Program-made: the position numbers and the translations under genes | Assembly: GCA_937874345.1 (NCBI GenBank) | Contig: CALNBT010000120.1 | Span: 1 to 40,230, forward strand | DNA: 40,230 bases | Direction of reading: 5' to 3' | Origin: an uncultured Prevotella sp. | GTDB taxonomy: Bacteria > Bacteroidota > Bacteroidia > Bacteroidales > Bacteroidaceae | In this document: piece by piece, positions 26,397 to 34,563 of the stretch | Layout of the letters: the number at the start of each line of letters is the position of its first letter | Numbering within the stretch: position 1 is the first letter of the stretch | The notes under the pieces: model-generated | The model's input: only the letters and a program-made list of their open reading frames with translations | Told to the model about the DNA's origin: nothing | The model's database searches: none

Positions 26397-28679
26397 ATGA
26401 AGAAAACAAACATTATATTCATTATTTGTCTCATGCAAAATCTTTTAGGCATGGCACAAATTGGAGCGTGGAAAGCCTATCCAGCTTATTATAACATCAC
26501 GGAAATTCAACCCGCAGGAAAAATTATTTATGTCTTGGCATCAAATGGCCTTTATGCTTATAATTCTAATGATCATAGCATTCAGACTTTTGACAAGTCA
26601 ACGGTTTTAAGTGATGTTGACATTGCGCACATTGCATATAATAAGTCAGCGAAATGTCTTTTTATCTTATATAAGAATTATAATATAGATTTGCTCAGTT
26701 CAAATGGAACAGTAAAAAATCTGTCTGACTATTATTCAAAGGTTATGACAGACGACAAAACCGTTAATTTTATCACCATAGATAATATATATGCCTACTT
26801 GTCAACCGGATTTGGTATCATCAAAATCAATATGCGCGATGGAGAAATCAACGAGACTTATTATTTGAAAGAGAAAACCAAATCATGCACCATTCTCAAT
26901 AACCAAATTTTCGCAGCTGTGAATAATAAAATATTGAAAGGTGATACTTCAAAGAATTTATTGGATTATAAGAATTGGACAACTTTCAGTACATTAAACG
27001 TTGATCAATTATTCCAAATCAATTCACAGTTAATAGGATCTGTCAATGGATCTCTATATTCTATTCATTCAGATGGAACCTATCAAAAAATCTATGAGCC
27101 ATTGTACACTCAAGTAAGCCAACAAGATGATAAAATAATATTCCTTAGACCTGATCACTTCTATGTCTTGCAAAATTCAAATGAAATATCAGAATATGAT
27201 GCAAAATATTCTTCGATTGCCTATGATTCCAATATCAATAAATATTGGATCGGTAATATCCAAGGACAATTACAACAAATGGTAATATCAAATAATGAAT
27301 TATCTGTTGATAAAAATGTCAATATAAAAGTAGAAGGTCCAAAATACAATAATTTTGGATTTCTCAAATTTGATAAAGAGACATTATATTCGTGCGGTGG
27401 TGGCTATGAAGTATTAGGTGATCAATATTTACCAGGAAATATTCAAACGATGAATGCAGAAGATCAATGGTCTACTTATGGTGACAGTCTACAAGCAATA
27501 GTTGGTCACGATTATCTGGATAATGTGACATTGGATTTAGACCCAAATAATAAAAAACATTTATTTACCGGTGGAAGAACTGGCTTATATGAATTCAACG
27601 ATGGTCAATTTATCAAAAATTACAGTTTTAACAATAGCCTTTTACAATCTGCTCTACCAACAAATAATCCTAACTATGTATTAGTGAAAGGCATGAAATT
27701 TGATAATCAAGGTAATTTATGGATATTAAATAGCCAAGCAAAGTCTCAGTCCTTGTTGGAACTTACCAAAAATGGAGAATGGATTTCACATCACAAACCT
27801 GAACTCATGTATAATAATCAGCGAAGTTTGGGTGCCATGCAAGGTATGATGTTTGACAGTAGAAACTTATTGTGGTTTGTCAATGACCATTGGGACATTC
27901 CTTCATTTTATTGCTATCAACCTACTTCTGATCAATTAAATGCTTATACGACCTTTATCAACGAAGATGGTAAGATTGTACCTGTTACCTATGTTCATTG
28001 TGTAATGGAAGATCTTGACCATAATATATGGATTGGAACCGATGTTGGTCCATTGGTTTTGAATGATTCACAAATTGGAAATTCAACAGATGTAGAATTT
28101 GATCAAATAAAAGTTCCAAGAAACGATGGTACAAATTTGGCAGATTATTTATTAAATGGAGTCGATATTATCAGTATGGCAGTCGACGGGGCTGGCAGAA
28201 AATGGTTTGGAACAAAAAGCAACGGCGCTTATCTAATCAGCCAAGATAATCTTCAACAAATACATCATTTTACTGTTGATAACAGTAAATTGTTATCTAA
28301 TACAGTTCAATCAATCGCGATTGATGATAAAAACGGAAAAGTATTTTTTGGCACCAGCAAAGGCTTATGTTCTTATTCTTCAGATGCCAGTGGTGCAAAT
28401 GATGAGATGACTAAAGATAATGTCTATGCTTATCCAAATCCAGTCGAACCAAACTATTCTGGCTTAATAACTGTCATTGGTCTCACCTTTAATGCCGATG
28501 TAAAGATCGTTACCAGCAATGGTATTTTGGTAGCTCAAGGAAAAAGCCACGGTGGCACTTTTACATGGGATGGAAGCGACTTGAAAGGTAATAGGGTAGC
28601 TTCGGGAGTCTACATGGTCCAAACGGCTACCAGTGAAGGAAAAAGTGGAATTGTCTGCAAAATTGCCATCGTCAGATAA
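26397..28679 (+). CDS. porZ: PorZ-type type IX secretion system protein (two-propeller, C-terminal sorting-like domain)
   Basis: The 760-residue secreted protein starts with a signal peptide (MKKTNIIFIICLMQNLLGMAQ) and IGAWKAYPAYYNITEIQPAG, the typical PorZ opening. Two beta-propeller-like halves follow (residues about 25-300 and 310-665, with NLWILNS, NIWIGTDVGPL and RKWFGTKSNGAYL blade repeats), and a C-terminal domain starting NVYAYPNPVEP with a FlgD/T9SS-CTD-like fold. In Porphyromonas gingivalis PorZ sits in the attachment complex at the cell surface and delivers anionic lipopolysaccharide to cargo. The propeller blades also resemble two-component regulator propellers, but no sensor kinase domain is present. 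Codon use is AT-rich compared with rpoN and ispG. It ends next to the proposed replication origin. Confidence 0.8.
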   Translation: MKKTNIIFIICLMQNLLGMAQIGAWKAYPAYYNITEIQPAGKIIYVLASNGLYAYNSNDHSIQTFDKSTVLSDVDIAHIAYNKSAKCLFILYKNYNIDLLSSNGTVKNLSDYYSKVMTDDKTVNFITIDNIYAYLSTGFGIIKINMRDGEINETYYLKEKTKSCTILNNQIFAAVNNKILKGDTSKNLLDYKNWTTFSTLNVDQLFQINSQLIGSVNGSLYSIHSDGTYQKIYEPLYTQVSQQDDKIIFLRPDHFYVLQNSNEISEYDAKYSSIAYDSNINKYWIGNIQGQLQQMVISNNELSVDKNVNIKVEGPKYNNFGFLKFDKETLYSCGGGYEVLGDQYLPGNIQTMNAEDQWSTYGDSLQAIVGHDYLDNVTLDLDPNNKKHLFTGGRTGLYEFNDGQFIKNYSFNNSLLQSALPTNNPNYVLVKGMKFDNQGNLWILNSQAKSQSLLELTKNGEWISHHKPELMYNNQRSLGAMQGMMFDSRNLLWFVNDHWDIPSFYCYQPTSDQLNAYTTFINEDGKIVPVTYVHCVMEDLDHNIWIGTDVGPLVLNDSQIGNSTDVEFDQIKVPRNDGTNLADYLLNGVDIISMAVDGAGRKWFGTKSNGAYLISQDNLQQIHHFTVDNSKLLSNTVQSIAIDDKNGKVFFGTSKGLCSYSSDASGANDEMTKDNVYAYPNPVEPNYSGLITVIGLTFNADVKIVTSNGILVAQGKSHGGTFTWDGSDLKGNRVASGVYMVQTATSEGKSGIVCKIAIVR

Positions 28680-28703
28680 CCAAATCATCTTTTATTTAAA
28701 ATC

Positions 28704-28738
28704 AATAGCGTGTGAGAAGTAATTATCCACACGCTATT
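28704..28738 (+). terminator. Hairpin after porZ containing a DnaA box
   Basis: AATAGCGTGTG (28704-28714) pairs perfectly with CACACGCTATT (28728-28738). It lies 24 bases after the porZ stop and probably ends its transcript, although the following T-rich tract starts only about 10 bases later. A TTATCCACA DnaA box (28723-28731) overlaps the loop and right arm. Confidence 0.6.
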
Positions 28739-29114
28739 ATTATATTCTTATTTTTTTATTTTTTTTAAAAAAAGAGATAGGAAGTATGATATATTGTGGA
28801 TTCGTTGATAACTTTTATTTAAATAACTTGCTTTATTCGTTATTCATATTGTAATAGTATTTATAAACAAAATAAAAGAATATCTTTAAATTGATTATCA
28901 ATGTAATAGATTAGTTATCCACAATTATATTGCTAATCGAAAATGAACAGAATGTTTATAATATTTAAAGGTTCATAAGTGTGGAAAACTTAATAAGAAG
29001 AATTTAATAAATAGGGAGTTTTGCATACTTCTGAGAGTTTAAAAAGAATAGGTGTATATCTCTTGAGTTATGATATTCATTTTGAACAGAGTTATCAACA
29101 GATATTGTGGATAA
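28723..29114. other. Candidate chromosomal replication origin (oriC)
   Basis: Exact DnaA boxes TTATCCACA occur at 28723-28731 and 28915-28923, and its reverse complement at 29106-29114. Near matches are TTATAAACA (28861-28869 and reversed at 28953-28961), TTTTCCACA (reversed, 28980-28988) and TTATCAACA (29092-29100), the last forming an inverted pair with the box at 29106. Between them is very AT-rich DNA, especially 28739-28790 with long A and T runs, suited to unwinding. The gap of 584 bases (28680-29263) has no coding potential. Base composition changes sides here: the plus strand is C-rich to the left and G-rich to the right. dnaA is not in the window, which is common for Bacteroidota origins. 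This is inference from box clustering, AT content and skew. Confidence 0.75.
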
Positions 29115-29180
29115 GGTATTTCATCTAGATTTTATCACACCTATTCAATTTTATAGATTGCTTGTTTTCAATTAGAGTAT

Positions 29181-29220
29181 AAAAAAACAGACGTTATATT
29201 TTGCACGGATATAACGTCTG
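29181..29220 (-). terminator. Rho-independent terminator of the rubredoxin gene
   Basis: Read on the minus strand, a perfect 12-bp stem (29209-29220 with 29188-29199) with a nine-base loop is followed by seven T (29181-29187). It lies 44 bases after the rubredoxin stop and also screens the origin region from transcription coming from the right. Confidence 0.85.
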
Positions 29221-29263
29221 CTAGACTCATGTGCTAGTAAAAACTAACACTATATATGATCAA

Positions 29264-29428
29264 TTATTCTTCTACAGGTGAAAAATCATCTTTGCTTACA
29301 CCGCATAGAGGGCATACCCAATCATCTGGAATGTCTTCAAATGCTGTACCTGGAGCGATATTTCCATCTGGATCTCCTAATTCTGGGTCATAGATATAAC
29401 CACACATGTCGCATACATACTTTTTCAT
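29264..29428 (-). CDS. Rubredoxin
   Basis: The gene encodes a 54-residue protein that is a textbook rubredoxin: iron is held by two CxxC knuckles, YVCDMCGYIYDP near the N terminus and DDWVCPLCGVSKDDF near the C terminus. The aromatic core residues (Tyr4, Tyr11, Tyr13, Phe30, Trp37) are kept. It carries single electrons in the cytoplasm, typically to oxidative-stress reductases or other partners in anaerobes. It is a single-gene unit with its own terminator, separated by 34 bases from the upstream GT9 gene on the same strand. Confidence 0.96.
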   Translation of the reverse strand: MKKYVCDMCGYIYDPELGDPDGNIAPGTAFEDIPDDWVCPLCGVSKDDFSPVEE

Positions 29429-29462
29429 AATTTTGCTTTTTAATGAATTAATACTCGTATTA

Positions 29463-30515
29463 TTATTTTTTATTTATTAAAATGTTATTCAATTTCTGAA
29501 TAATTTGTTCGGGTTTGATATTGTTTAAACATGCATAATCGTTTCTCATACAAGGTTTTTTCCCATAAATAGAACAGGGTCTGCATGGTAAATCTGTCTG
29601 AACAATATTTTCATCACTTTGATTCCAGCCTTTGAAACCGGCATAAGGATGTGTTCCTCCCCAGATGCTGATAGCTGGAATGTTGACGAGCGATGCGAGA
29701 TGCATGTTAGCACTGTCCATGGTAATCATTACATTTAGGTGACTCATTAAGATCAGTTCTTTTCTTAGATTTTTAAGCAAAGCCGAGGCATTGATGCAAT
29801 TGTTATATTTTTCAGACCATTGGTTAAGCTGATTCAATTCATCTTCTTTTCCACCAAATAAGAAAATCTGGCTGTTTGGATAATTATTTTGTATAGAAAC
29901 AATTATTTGTTCCATAAGATTCAAGGGATAAACTTTGCTTTTATGAGCAGCAAAAGGTGCTATTCCAATCCAAATTTTATCTTCTTTTGATTCGATTGAA
30001 CCTTCCAACAAATTTATATCTCCCCCTTCAGGTGGAAAAATTGACTTAAAATTTAGCTCAACGGGATAGCCTAATTCTTTCAAAACATCTGTATAGTTTT
30101 GAAAAGAGGATTGAATAGGAAAAAGTTCCTTATGTTTTGTTGATGTTAACTTTCGCTTTTCCGATCGATGTTTATTTATATGTGCTACCTTAATTCCGTC
30201 CAAAAGAAATGCGGAACGCAGATATTTGGTCCGAATAATATCATGAAAGTCTGCAATCGCTGTAAATTGTTTGGCCATTAATCGGCGATATAATTTGTTG
30301 ATTCCTGAAAGATGCTGATATTCTTTATTGAGATCGGCAGCCATGAAAGTTACATTAGGAGCTAAATCATCAAAAAAAGCATGAGCATAAGGACGACTCA
30401 AAATACCAATTCTCAATTGTGGATATTGATTGGCCAATGAATAAATTACGGGTACTGTCATGGCAACATCACCCAATGCAGAGAAACGTATGATCAGCAG
30501 ATGGTCAGTTCTCAT
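29463..30515 (-). CDS. Glycosyltransferase family 9 protein (heptosyltransferase-like)
   Basis: The 350-residue protein starts LLIIRFSALGDVAMTVPVIYSLANQYP, the GT9 N-terminal signature, and has the nucleotide-sugar site WIGIAPFAAHKSKVYP and MITMDSANMHLASLVNIPAISIWGGTHPYAGFKGW. The C terminus carries the Cys-rich stretch CRPCSIYGKKPCMRNDYACL common in Bacteroidota GT9 proteins. GT9 enzymes add heptose or related sugars to lipopolysaccharide core; the donor here is not certain. Its ATG overlaps the stop of the upstream DUF4254 gene by four bases, so they are translated together. Confidence 0.92.
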   Translation of the reverse strand: MRTDHLLIIRFSALGDVAMTVPVIYSLANQYPQLRIGILSRPYAHAFFDDLAPNVTFMAADLNKEYQHLSGINKLYRRLMAKQFTAIADFHDIIRTKYLRSAFLLDGIKVAHINKHRSEKRKLTSTKHKELFPIQSSFQNYTDVLKELGYPVELNFKSIFPPEGGDINLLEGSIESKEDKIWIGIAPFAAHKSKVYPLNLMEQIIVSIQNNYPNSQIFLFGGKEDELNQLNQWSEKYNNCINASALLKNLRKELILMSHLNVMITMDSANMHLASLVNIPAISIWGGTHPYAGFKGWNQSDENIVQTDLPCRPCSIYGKKPCMRNDYACLNNIKPEQIIQKLNNILINKK

Positions 30516-31117
30516 TTGTTTTTATAAAGAATTGGGTTTGTAGAAGGATCATTGTACATTTTCATTTGGCGATACACTTTCATATATTTTTGTCCGGCAG
30601 CGATATCATTCAGCAGCTGATCGATAGCCGTAATCAGATCTTTACACTGTTCCAATAATATGCTTAATTTCAAATTACAGGTTTCAATATGCTCTTTAGT
30701 CGTATCTTTTCTCTCAACCTGTTCGTGCATATGATATATTTTCAATGCCAGAATCGAAAGTCTGTCGATTGCCCATGCTGGACTTTCTGTATTGATGCAA
30801 GCTTGTGGAAGAACTTTTACATTACTGTAAAGCTGTCTGAAATAACTGTCTATCTGTTCAACTAAATCAGTACGGTCTTGATTTGAACGGTCAATCCTGC
30901 GCTTCAATAATAAGGCTTCGTTTGGATTGATATTGGGATTTCTAATGATATCTTCGAGATGCCATTGAACAGTGTCGATCCAACATTTCAGATATAACCT
31001 GTTTTCAATGCTGTTTTGTGAATAAGGATTTTCGATAGGAGTATCAATATTATCCTTGATATGATAATCTTTAATTGCTTGATTGAAAATATGATTGGCT
31101 TGTTCGCTAAATGTCAT
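30512..31117 (-). CDS. DUF4254 domain protein
   Basis: The 201-residue cytoplasmic protein is a DUF4254 member: FSEQANHIFNQAIKDYH at the N terminus, ENRLYLKCWIDTVQWHLEDIIRNPNINPNEALLLKRRIDRSNQDRTDLVEQID in the centre, and mostly helical structure. I chose ATG 31117 (MTFSEQ), because the longer frame to 31171 runs through the promoter. Function is unknown; the family is repeatedly found next to GT9 glycosyltransferases in Bacteroidota, as here, suggesting a role in lipopolysaccharide or surface glycan assembly. Confidence 0.9.
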   Translation of the reverse strand: MTFSEQANHIFNQAIKDYHIKDNIDTPIENPYSQNSIENRLYLKCWIDTVQWHLEDIIRNPNINPNEALLLKRRIDRSNQDRTDLVEQIDSYFRQLYSNVKVLPQACINTESPAWAIDRLSILALKIYHMHEQVERKDTTKEHIETCNLKLSILLEQCKDLITAIDQLLNDIAAGQKYMKVYRQMKMYNDPSTNPILYKNK

Positions 31118-31141
31118 ATCAATTTTATTTTGTTTATGGTG

Positions 31142-31172
31142 CAAATATAAATAAATAAAGGAATAATTCAAA
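31142..31172 (-). promoter_or_regulatory. Bacteroidota-type promoter of the DUF4254-GT9 operon
   Basis: On the minus strand TTTG (31169-31172), 19 bases, TATATTTG (31142-31149), 24 bases before ATG 31117. The match also rules out the longer open frame as the coding start. Confidence 0.76.
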
Positions 31173-31329
31173 ATTAATACTGCGTTTTTTCTTAGTGATA
31201 AATCTTAGTAAAAAAGATACTAAAGCATTGTATTCTATCAATTTTCCAATTGAAATAACACAAGAGTAGCAGATTTAATGCACACAATTTTATTTTATGT
31301 GCAATTCTCGATGTTTTTTGATGGAAATA

Positions 31330-31361
31330 TTTGCAAATATGGATAAAAATGTGTTTCTTTG
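31330..31361 (+). promoter_or_regulatory. Probable promoter of acpP
   Basis: TTTG (31330-31333), 20 bases, TTTCTTTG (31354-31361), one base off the TAnnTTTG consensus. The ATG at 31415 follows after an AT-rich leader of about 45 bases. Confidence 0.6.
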
Positions 31362-31414
31362 CAGCCTATATTTTTAATTTAGAATTATTTATAAACATTT
31401 TTAAAGTTACAATT

Positions 31415-31651
31415 ATGTCAGAAATTGAAAGCAAAGTAAAAGCTATTATCGTTGATAAACTTGGTGTTGATGAAGCAGAAGTTAAGCCAGAATCAAGTTT
31501 CACAAACGATCTCGGTGCTGACTCTTTGGATACAGTAGAGTTGATTATGGAATTTGAGAAAGAATTTGGTATTTCTATTCCAGACGATAAAGCTGAGAAG
31601 ATTGCTACAGTTGGTGATGCAATTTCTTATATTGAAGAGAATGCTATTTAA
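31415..31651 (+). CDS. acpP: Acyl carrier protein
   Basis: The 78-residue acidic protein carries growing fatty acyl chains on phosphopantetheine attached to the Ser of the DSL motif in NDLGADSLDTVELIMEFE. The helical pattern and length are standard. I chose ATG 31415 (MSEIESKVKAIIVDKLG); the frame is open 28 codons further upstream, but that part contains the promoter. It lies 82 bases upstream of fabF on the same strand, with a partial hairpin between, a normal fatty-acid synthesis pair. Confidence 0.97.
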   Translation: MSEIESKVKAIIVDKLGVDEAEVKPESSFTNDLGADSLDTVELIMEFEKEFGISIPDDKAEKIATVGDAISYIEENAI

Positions 31652-31671
31652 TTAAAAGTTAGAATATAATA

Positions 31672-31695
31672 GAGCTGGGAAATAACTTCCAGCTC
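31672..31695 (+). terminator. Partial hairpin between acpP and fabF
   Basis: GAGCTGG (31672-31678) pairs with CCAGCTC (31689-31695) around a 10-base loop, followed by GATTTTATTC. A weak terminator here would allow more acpP than fabF transcript, which fits the large excess of ACP in cells. Confidence 0.5.
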
Positions 31696-31733
31696 GATTT
31701 TATTCACTTTTAATGAATTATTGAATAAATTCA

Positions 31734-32996
31734 ATGGAATTAAAAAGAGTAGTAGTAACAGGGCTTGGTGCCGTAACACCTATTGGCAATACCAAAGAAG
31801 AAACATGGAATAGTCTTTTGGCAGGTAAAAGCGGTTCTGCTCCGATTACACAATTTGATCCTTCTAAATTTAAGACACAGTTTGCTTGCGAAGTTAAAAA
31901 CCTGAATGTCAATGATTATATTGACAGAAAGGAAGCTCGTAAGCTTGATCGTTATACCCAATTGGCAATGATTTCTGCCATTCAGGGTGTCAATGACGCT
32001 GGCTTAGACTTGAATAAAGAAGACAAAAACCGTATTGGCGTAATCTATGGCGTTGGTATCGGCGGTATTCAGACATTTGAAGAGGAAGTGGTATATTATG
32101 GCCAGAATAGAGACAAAGGTCCTAAATTCAGTCCTTTCTTCATTCCTAAAATGATAGCAGATATAGCATCTGGACAGATTTCTATCCATTTTGGTTTCCA
32201 TGGCCCAAACTATACCACAACAAGTGCTTGTGCTTCTTCAACCAGCGCTTTGTCTGACGCATTCAATTTGATTCGTTTGGGCAAGGCCAACATTATTGTT
32301 AGTGGTGGAGCAGAAGCAGCCATTTGTGAGAGTGGTGTGGGCGGTTTCAATGCCATGCATGCTTTATCAACTCGCAATGACGATCCCGAACATGCTTCCA
32401 GACCATTCAGTGCTAGTCGTGACGGTTTTGTAATGGGCGAAGGTGCAGGCTGTTTGATATTGGAAGAATTAGAACATGCTAAAGCACGTGGGGCTAAAAT
32501 CTATGCCGAGATGATTGGCGAAGGTGCCAGTGCTGATGCTTATCATATTACTGCAAGCCATCCTGAAGGTTTGGGCGCTAAGCTGGTCATGACATTTGCA
32601 TTGGAAGATGCAGGTATTAAGCCAGAAGACGTCGATTATATCAATGTTCATGGTACATCTACTTCTGTAGGTGATATTTCAGAATCAAAGGCTATCAAGG
32701 ATGTCTTTGGAGAACATGCTTACGAGTTGAATATTAGTTCAACCAAGAGTATGACAGGCCATTTGCTTGGAGCTGCAGGAGCTATTGAAGCAATGGTATG
32801 TGTTTTGGCAGTCCAAAACAATATCATCCCTCCAACAATCAACCATGATGAAGATGATAAAGATCCTGAAATTGACTATAATTTGAATTTCACTTTCAAT
32901 CATGCTCAAGAACGTGAAGTACGCGTTGCTATGAGTAATACATTCGGTTTTGGTGGTCATAACGCATGTGTATTATTCAAAAAGTATGTTGAATAA
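31734..32996 (+). CDS. fabF: Beta-ketoacyl-ACP synthase II
   Basis: FabF extends acyl-ACP with malonyl-ACP in fatty-acid synthesis. The 420-residue protein begins MELKRVVVTGLGAVTPIGNTKEETW and has the catalytic Cys in TTTSACASSTSALSDAF, the two active-site His in VDYINVHGTSTSVGD and SSTKSMTGHLLGAAGAIEA, and the glycine-rich end SNTFGFGGHNACVLF. Length and motifs are complete. Its stop codon overlaps the rnc start by 11 bases, an arrangement that couples translation of the two genes. Confidence 0.97.
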   Translation: MELKRVVVTGLGAVTPIGNTKEETWNSLLAGKSGSAPITQFDPSKFKTQFACEVKNLNVNDYIDRKEARKLDRYTQLAMISAIQGVNDAGLDLNKEDKNRIGVIYGVGIGGIQTFEEEVVYYGQNRDKGPKFSPFFIPKMIADIASGQISIHFGFHGPNYTTTSACASSTSALSDAFNLIRLGKANIIVSGGAEAAICESGVGGFNAMHALSTRNDDPEHASRPFSASRDGFVMGEGAGCLILEELEHAKARGAKIYAEMIGEGASADAYHITASHPEGLGAKLVMTFALEDAGIKPEDVDYINVHGTSTSVGDISESKAIKDVFGEHAYELNISSTKSMTGHLLGAAGAIEAMVCVLAVQNNIIPPTINHDEDDKDPEIDYNLNFTFNHAQEREVRVAMSNTFGFGGHNACVLFKKYVE

Positions 32997-34047
32997 TCTT
33001 ATTGATAGAATAAAGCTCCTCTTCCGTCCAGAAAAGGAGCTTTATTCGTCTTTATATAAAATTATCGGTTTCTATCCTAGAGATATCAATTTATATCGAT
33101 TGGCCTTGATGCATAAAAGCGTAATGCGACGCAACGACAAGGGAAAACCGGAAAATAATGAAAGGCTTGAGTTCTTAGGTGATGCCATTCTGGATGCTAT
33201 TGTGGGTCATATCGTATATGATCACTTTCCAGGTAAACGCGAAGGTTTTCTAACCAATACCCGTAGTAAGCTTGTTCAAAGAGAGACCTTGAACAAACTT
33301 GCTCAAGAGATGGGAATTAATAATTTGATCTTGTGTAGCGGACGCTCTTCTTCTCACAATAATTATATGGGAGGAAATGCTTTCGAAGCCTTGATTGGAG
33401 CCATGTATCTGGATAGGGGATACAATGCTTGCATGCATTTCATGCAAGATAAGATTCTTTCTGAAGTACTTAATATCGATAAGGTTGCGTTCAAAGAAGT
33501 AAATTTTAAAAGTAAGCTTATTGAATGGAGTCAGAAAAACAAAATCAAGCTTGAATTCAAATTGTTGGAACAGAAAAAAGATGAATCTGGTAATCCTAAA
33601 TTTAAATATATGGTTGAACTGGAAGAAATCGAAGGTTGTTCAGGTGAAGGATTCAGCAAGAAAGAGAGCCAGCAACAGGCTTGCAAGTTTACGTTGGAAC
33701 AGTTGAAGCATCAGTCAAAATTTGTAGATTCAATATTCACTGCTAAAGCTAATCGGACCAAAATGGAAGAGGAACTTGAAACGGTTGTTCCAGAAGTTCA
33801 CGACATTTCAGAAACAGAAGTCAGTGAACTCAGTGATCCGATTATTGAGGTATCCGATGCAGCTTTGGATGAGGTTATTCATTCAGATGAGGTTGAAGGT
33901 GTACAATCAGCTGAACAACTGGATGAGGAAGCAACCAGTGAATCGGATGATAACAATGAATTTGATTTAGAAGAAATTTCTCTCAAACCACAATCGATAG
34001 AAGAAATCATTGCCAAAGCCGAGCAGGCCGCCTATGCCGAGAAATAG
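32986..34047 (+). CDS. rnc: Ribonuclease III with a long acidic C-terminal tail
   Basis: RNase III cuts double-stranded RNA and processes rRNA. ATG 32986 lies inside the fabF end. The 353-residue protein has the signature NERLEFLGDAILD (residues 58-70), the second catalytic region GNAFEALIGAMYLDRGY with the Glu at 134, and a double-stranded RNA-binding domain at about 173-242 (NFKSKLIEWSQKNK to KKESQQQACKFTLEQL). A tail of about 110 residues follows, where most RNases III stop. Residues 261-330 hold 28 Asp/Glu and no Lys or Arg, and the last 20 residues form an amphipathic helix (IEEIIAKAEQAAYAEK). The tail role is unknown. Confidence 0.95.
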   Translation: MLNNLIDRIKLLFRPEKELYSSLYKIIGFYPRDINLYRLALMHKSVMRRNDKGKPENNERLEFLGDAILDAIVGHIVYDHFPGKREGFLTNTRSKLVQRETLNKLAQEMGINNLILCSGRSSSHNNYMGGNAFEALIGAMYLDRGYNACMHFMQDKILSEVLNIDKVAFKEVNFKSKLIEWSQKNKIKLEFKLLEQKKDESGNPKFKYMVELEEIEGCSGEGFSKKESQQQACKFTLEQLKHQSKFVDSIFTAKANRTKMEEELETVVPEVHDISETEVSELSDPIIEVSDAALDEVIHSDEVEGVQSAEQLDEEATSESDDNNEFDLEEISLKPQSIEEIIAKAEQAAYAEK

Positions 34048-34117
34048 GATAATAAATGGTATTTGATTCGGACAACCTCTATTGATTACAAATATTCTTT
34101 TTTGATTAGCTCCATAT

Positions 34118-34373
34118 ATGAAAAGAATAAATTACTATTTCATCTCATTAGCTGTCCTTGGTACTCCATGCTACGATGGCTTTCACCCAACAACATCCCA
34201 ATGTCATTATCATTTATGCCGATGACATGGGATTCGGCGATTTAGAGTGTTATGGAGCAAAAAACGTTTCAACACCGAATGTAAACAAACTTGCTTCTGA
34301 AGGATGTAGGTTCACCAATGCATTTGCAGTAGCTGCAACCAGTGCTCCTTCCCGATATTCACAGTTAAATTGA
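34118..34373 (+). pseudogene. Remnant of a sulfatase gene (frameshift and early stop)
   Basis: A signal-peptide start (MKRINYYFISLAVLG, ATG 34118, frame 2) runs into a stop, while the next frame from about 34158 continues MAFTQQHPNVIIIYADDMGFGDLECYGAKNV and STPNVNKLASEGCRFTNAFAVAATSAPSRYS, the N-terminal sulfatase domain with the metal-binding Asp pair (ADDMG) and the S-x-P-S-R motif whose Ser would be turned into formylglycine. A TGA follows four residues later, so over 80 percent of a normal 450-550-residue sulfatase is missing. One frameshift near 34150-34170 and the truncation make this non-functional. A long terminator-like hairpin follows at 34442, as if the central part was deleted. 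Confidence 0.85.
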
Positions 34374-34441
34374 GCAACATCAGAAAGCCCCATTTTTTCA
34401 ATAATTTAAATTCAAACTCACACCATTATCTTCGTAAAATG

Positions 34442-34514
34442 AAATAGAATTGACTATTGAAAATGTCCTTGTAAGCGAATGTTTCGAATTTTCAATAGCC
34501 AATTCTATTTTTTT
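34442..34514 (+). terminator. Long terminator-like hairpin after the sulfatase remnant
   Basis: A 23-base stem (34442-34464 with 34488-34510) has a single A/C-type mismatch and a 23-base loop, and runs into a T run (34508-34514). It lies between the remnant and the convergent gene ending at 34564, so it may serve both directions. Confidence 0.75.
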
Positions 34515-34563
34515 ATTTGCATGATTTGTCGAAAATCTAATTGGATTTTCCTTGTATCAGTGT

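Noticed and set aside
26397..28679. Reading porZ as a hybrid two-component system sensor
   Set aside because: The propeller blades resemble such sensors, but no membrane helix, kinase or DNA-binding domain follows; the C terminus is a sorting-like domain.
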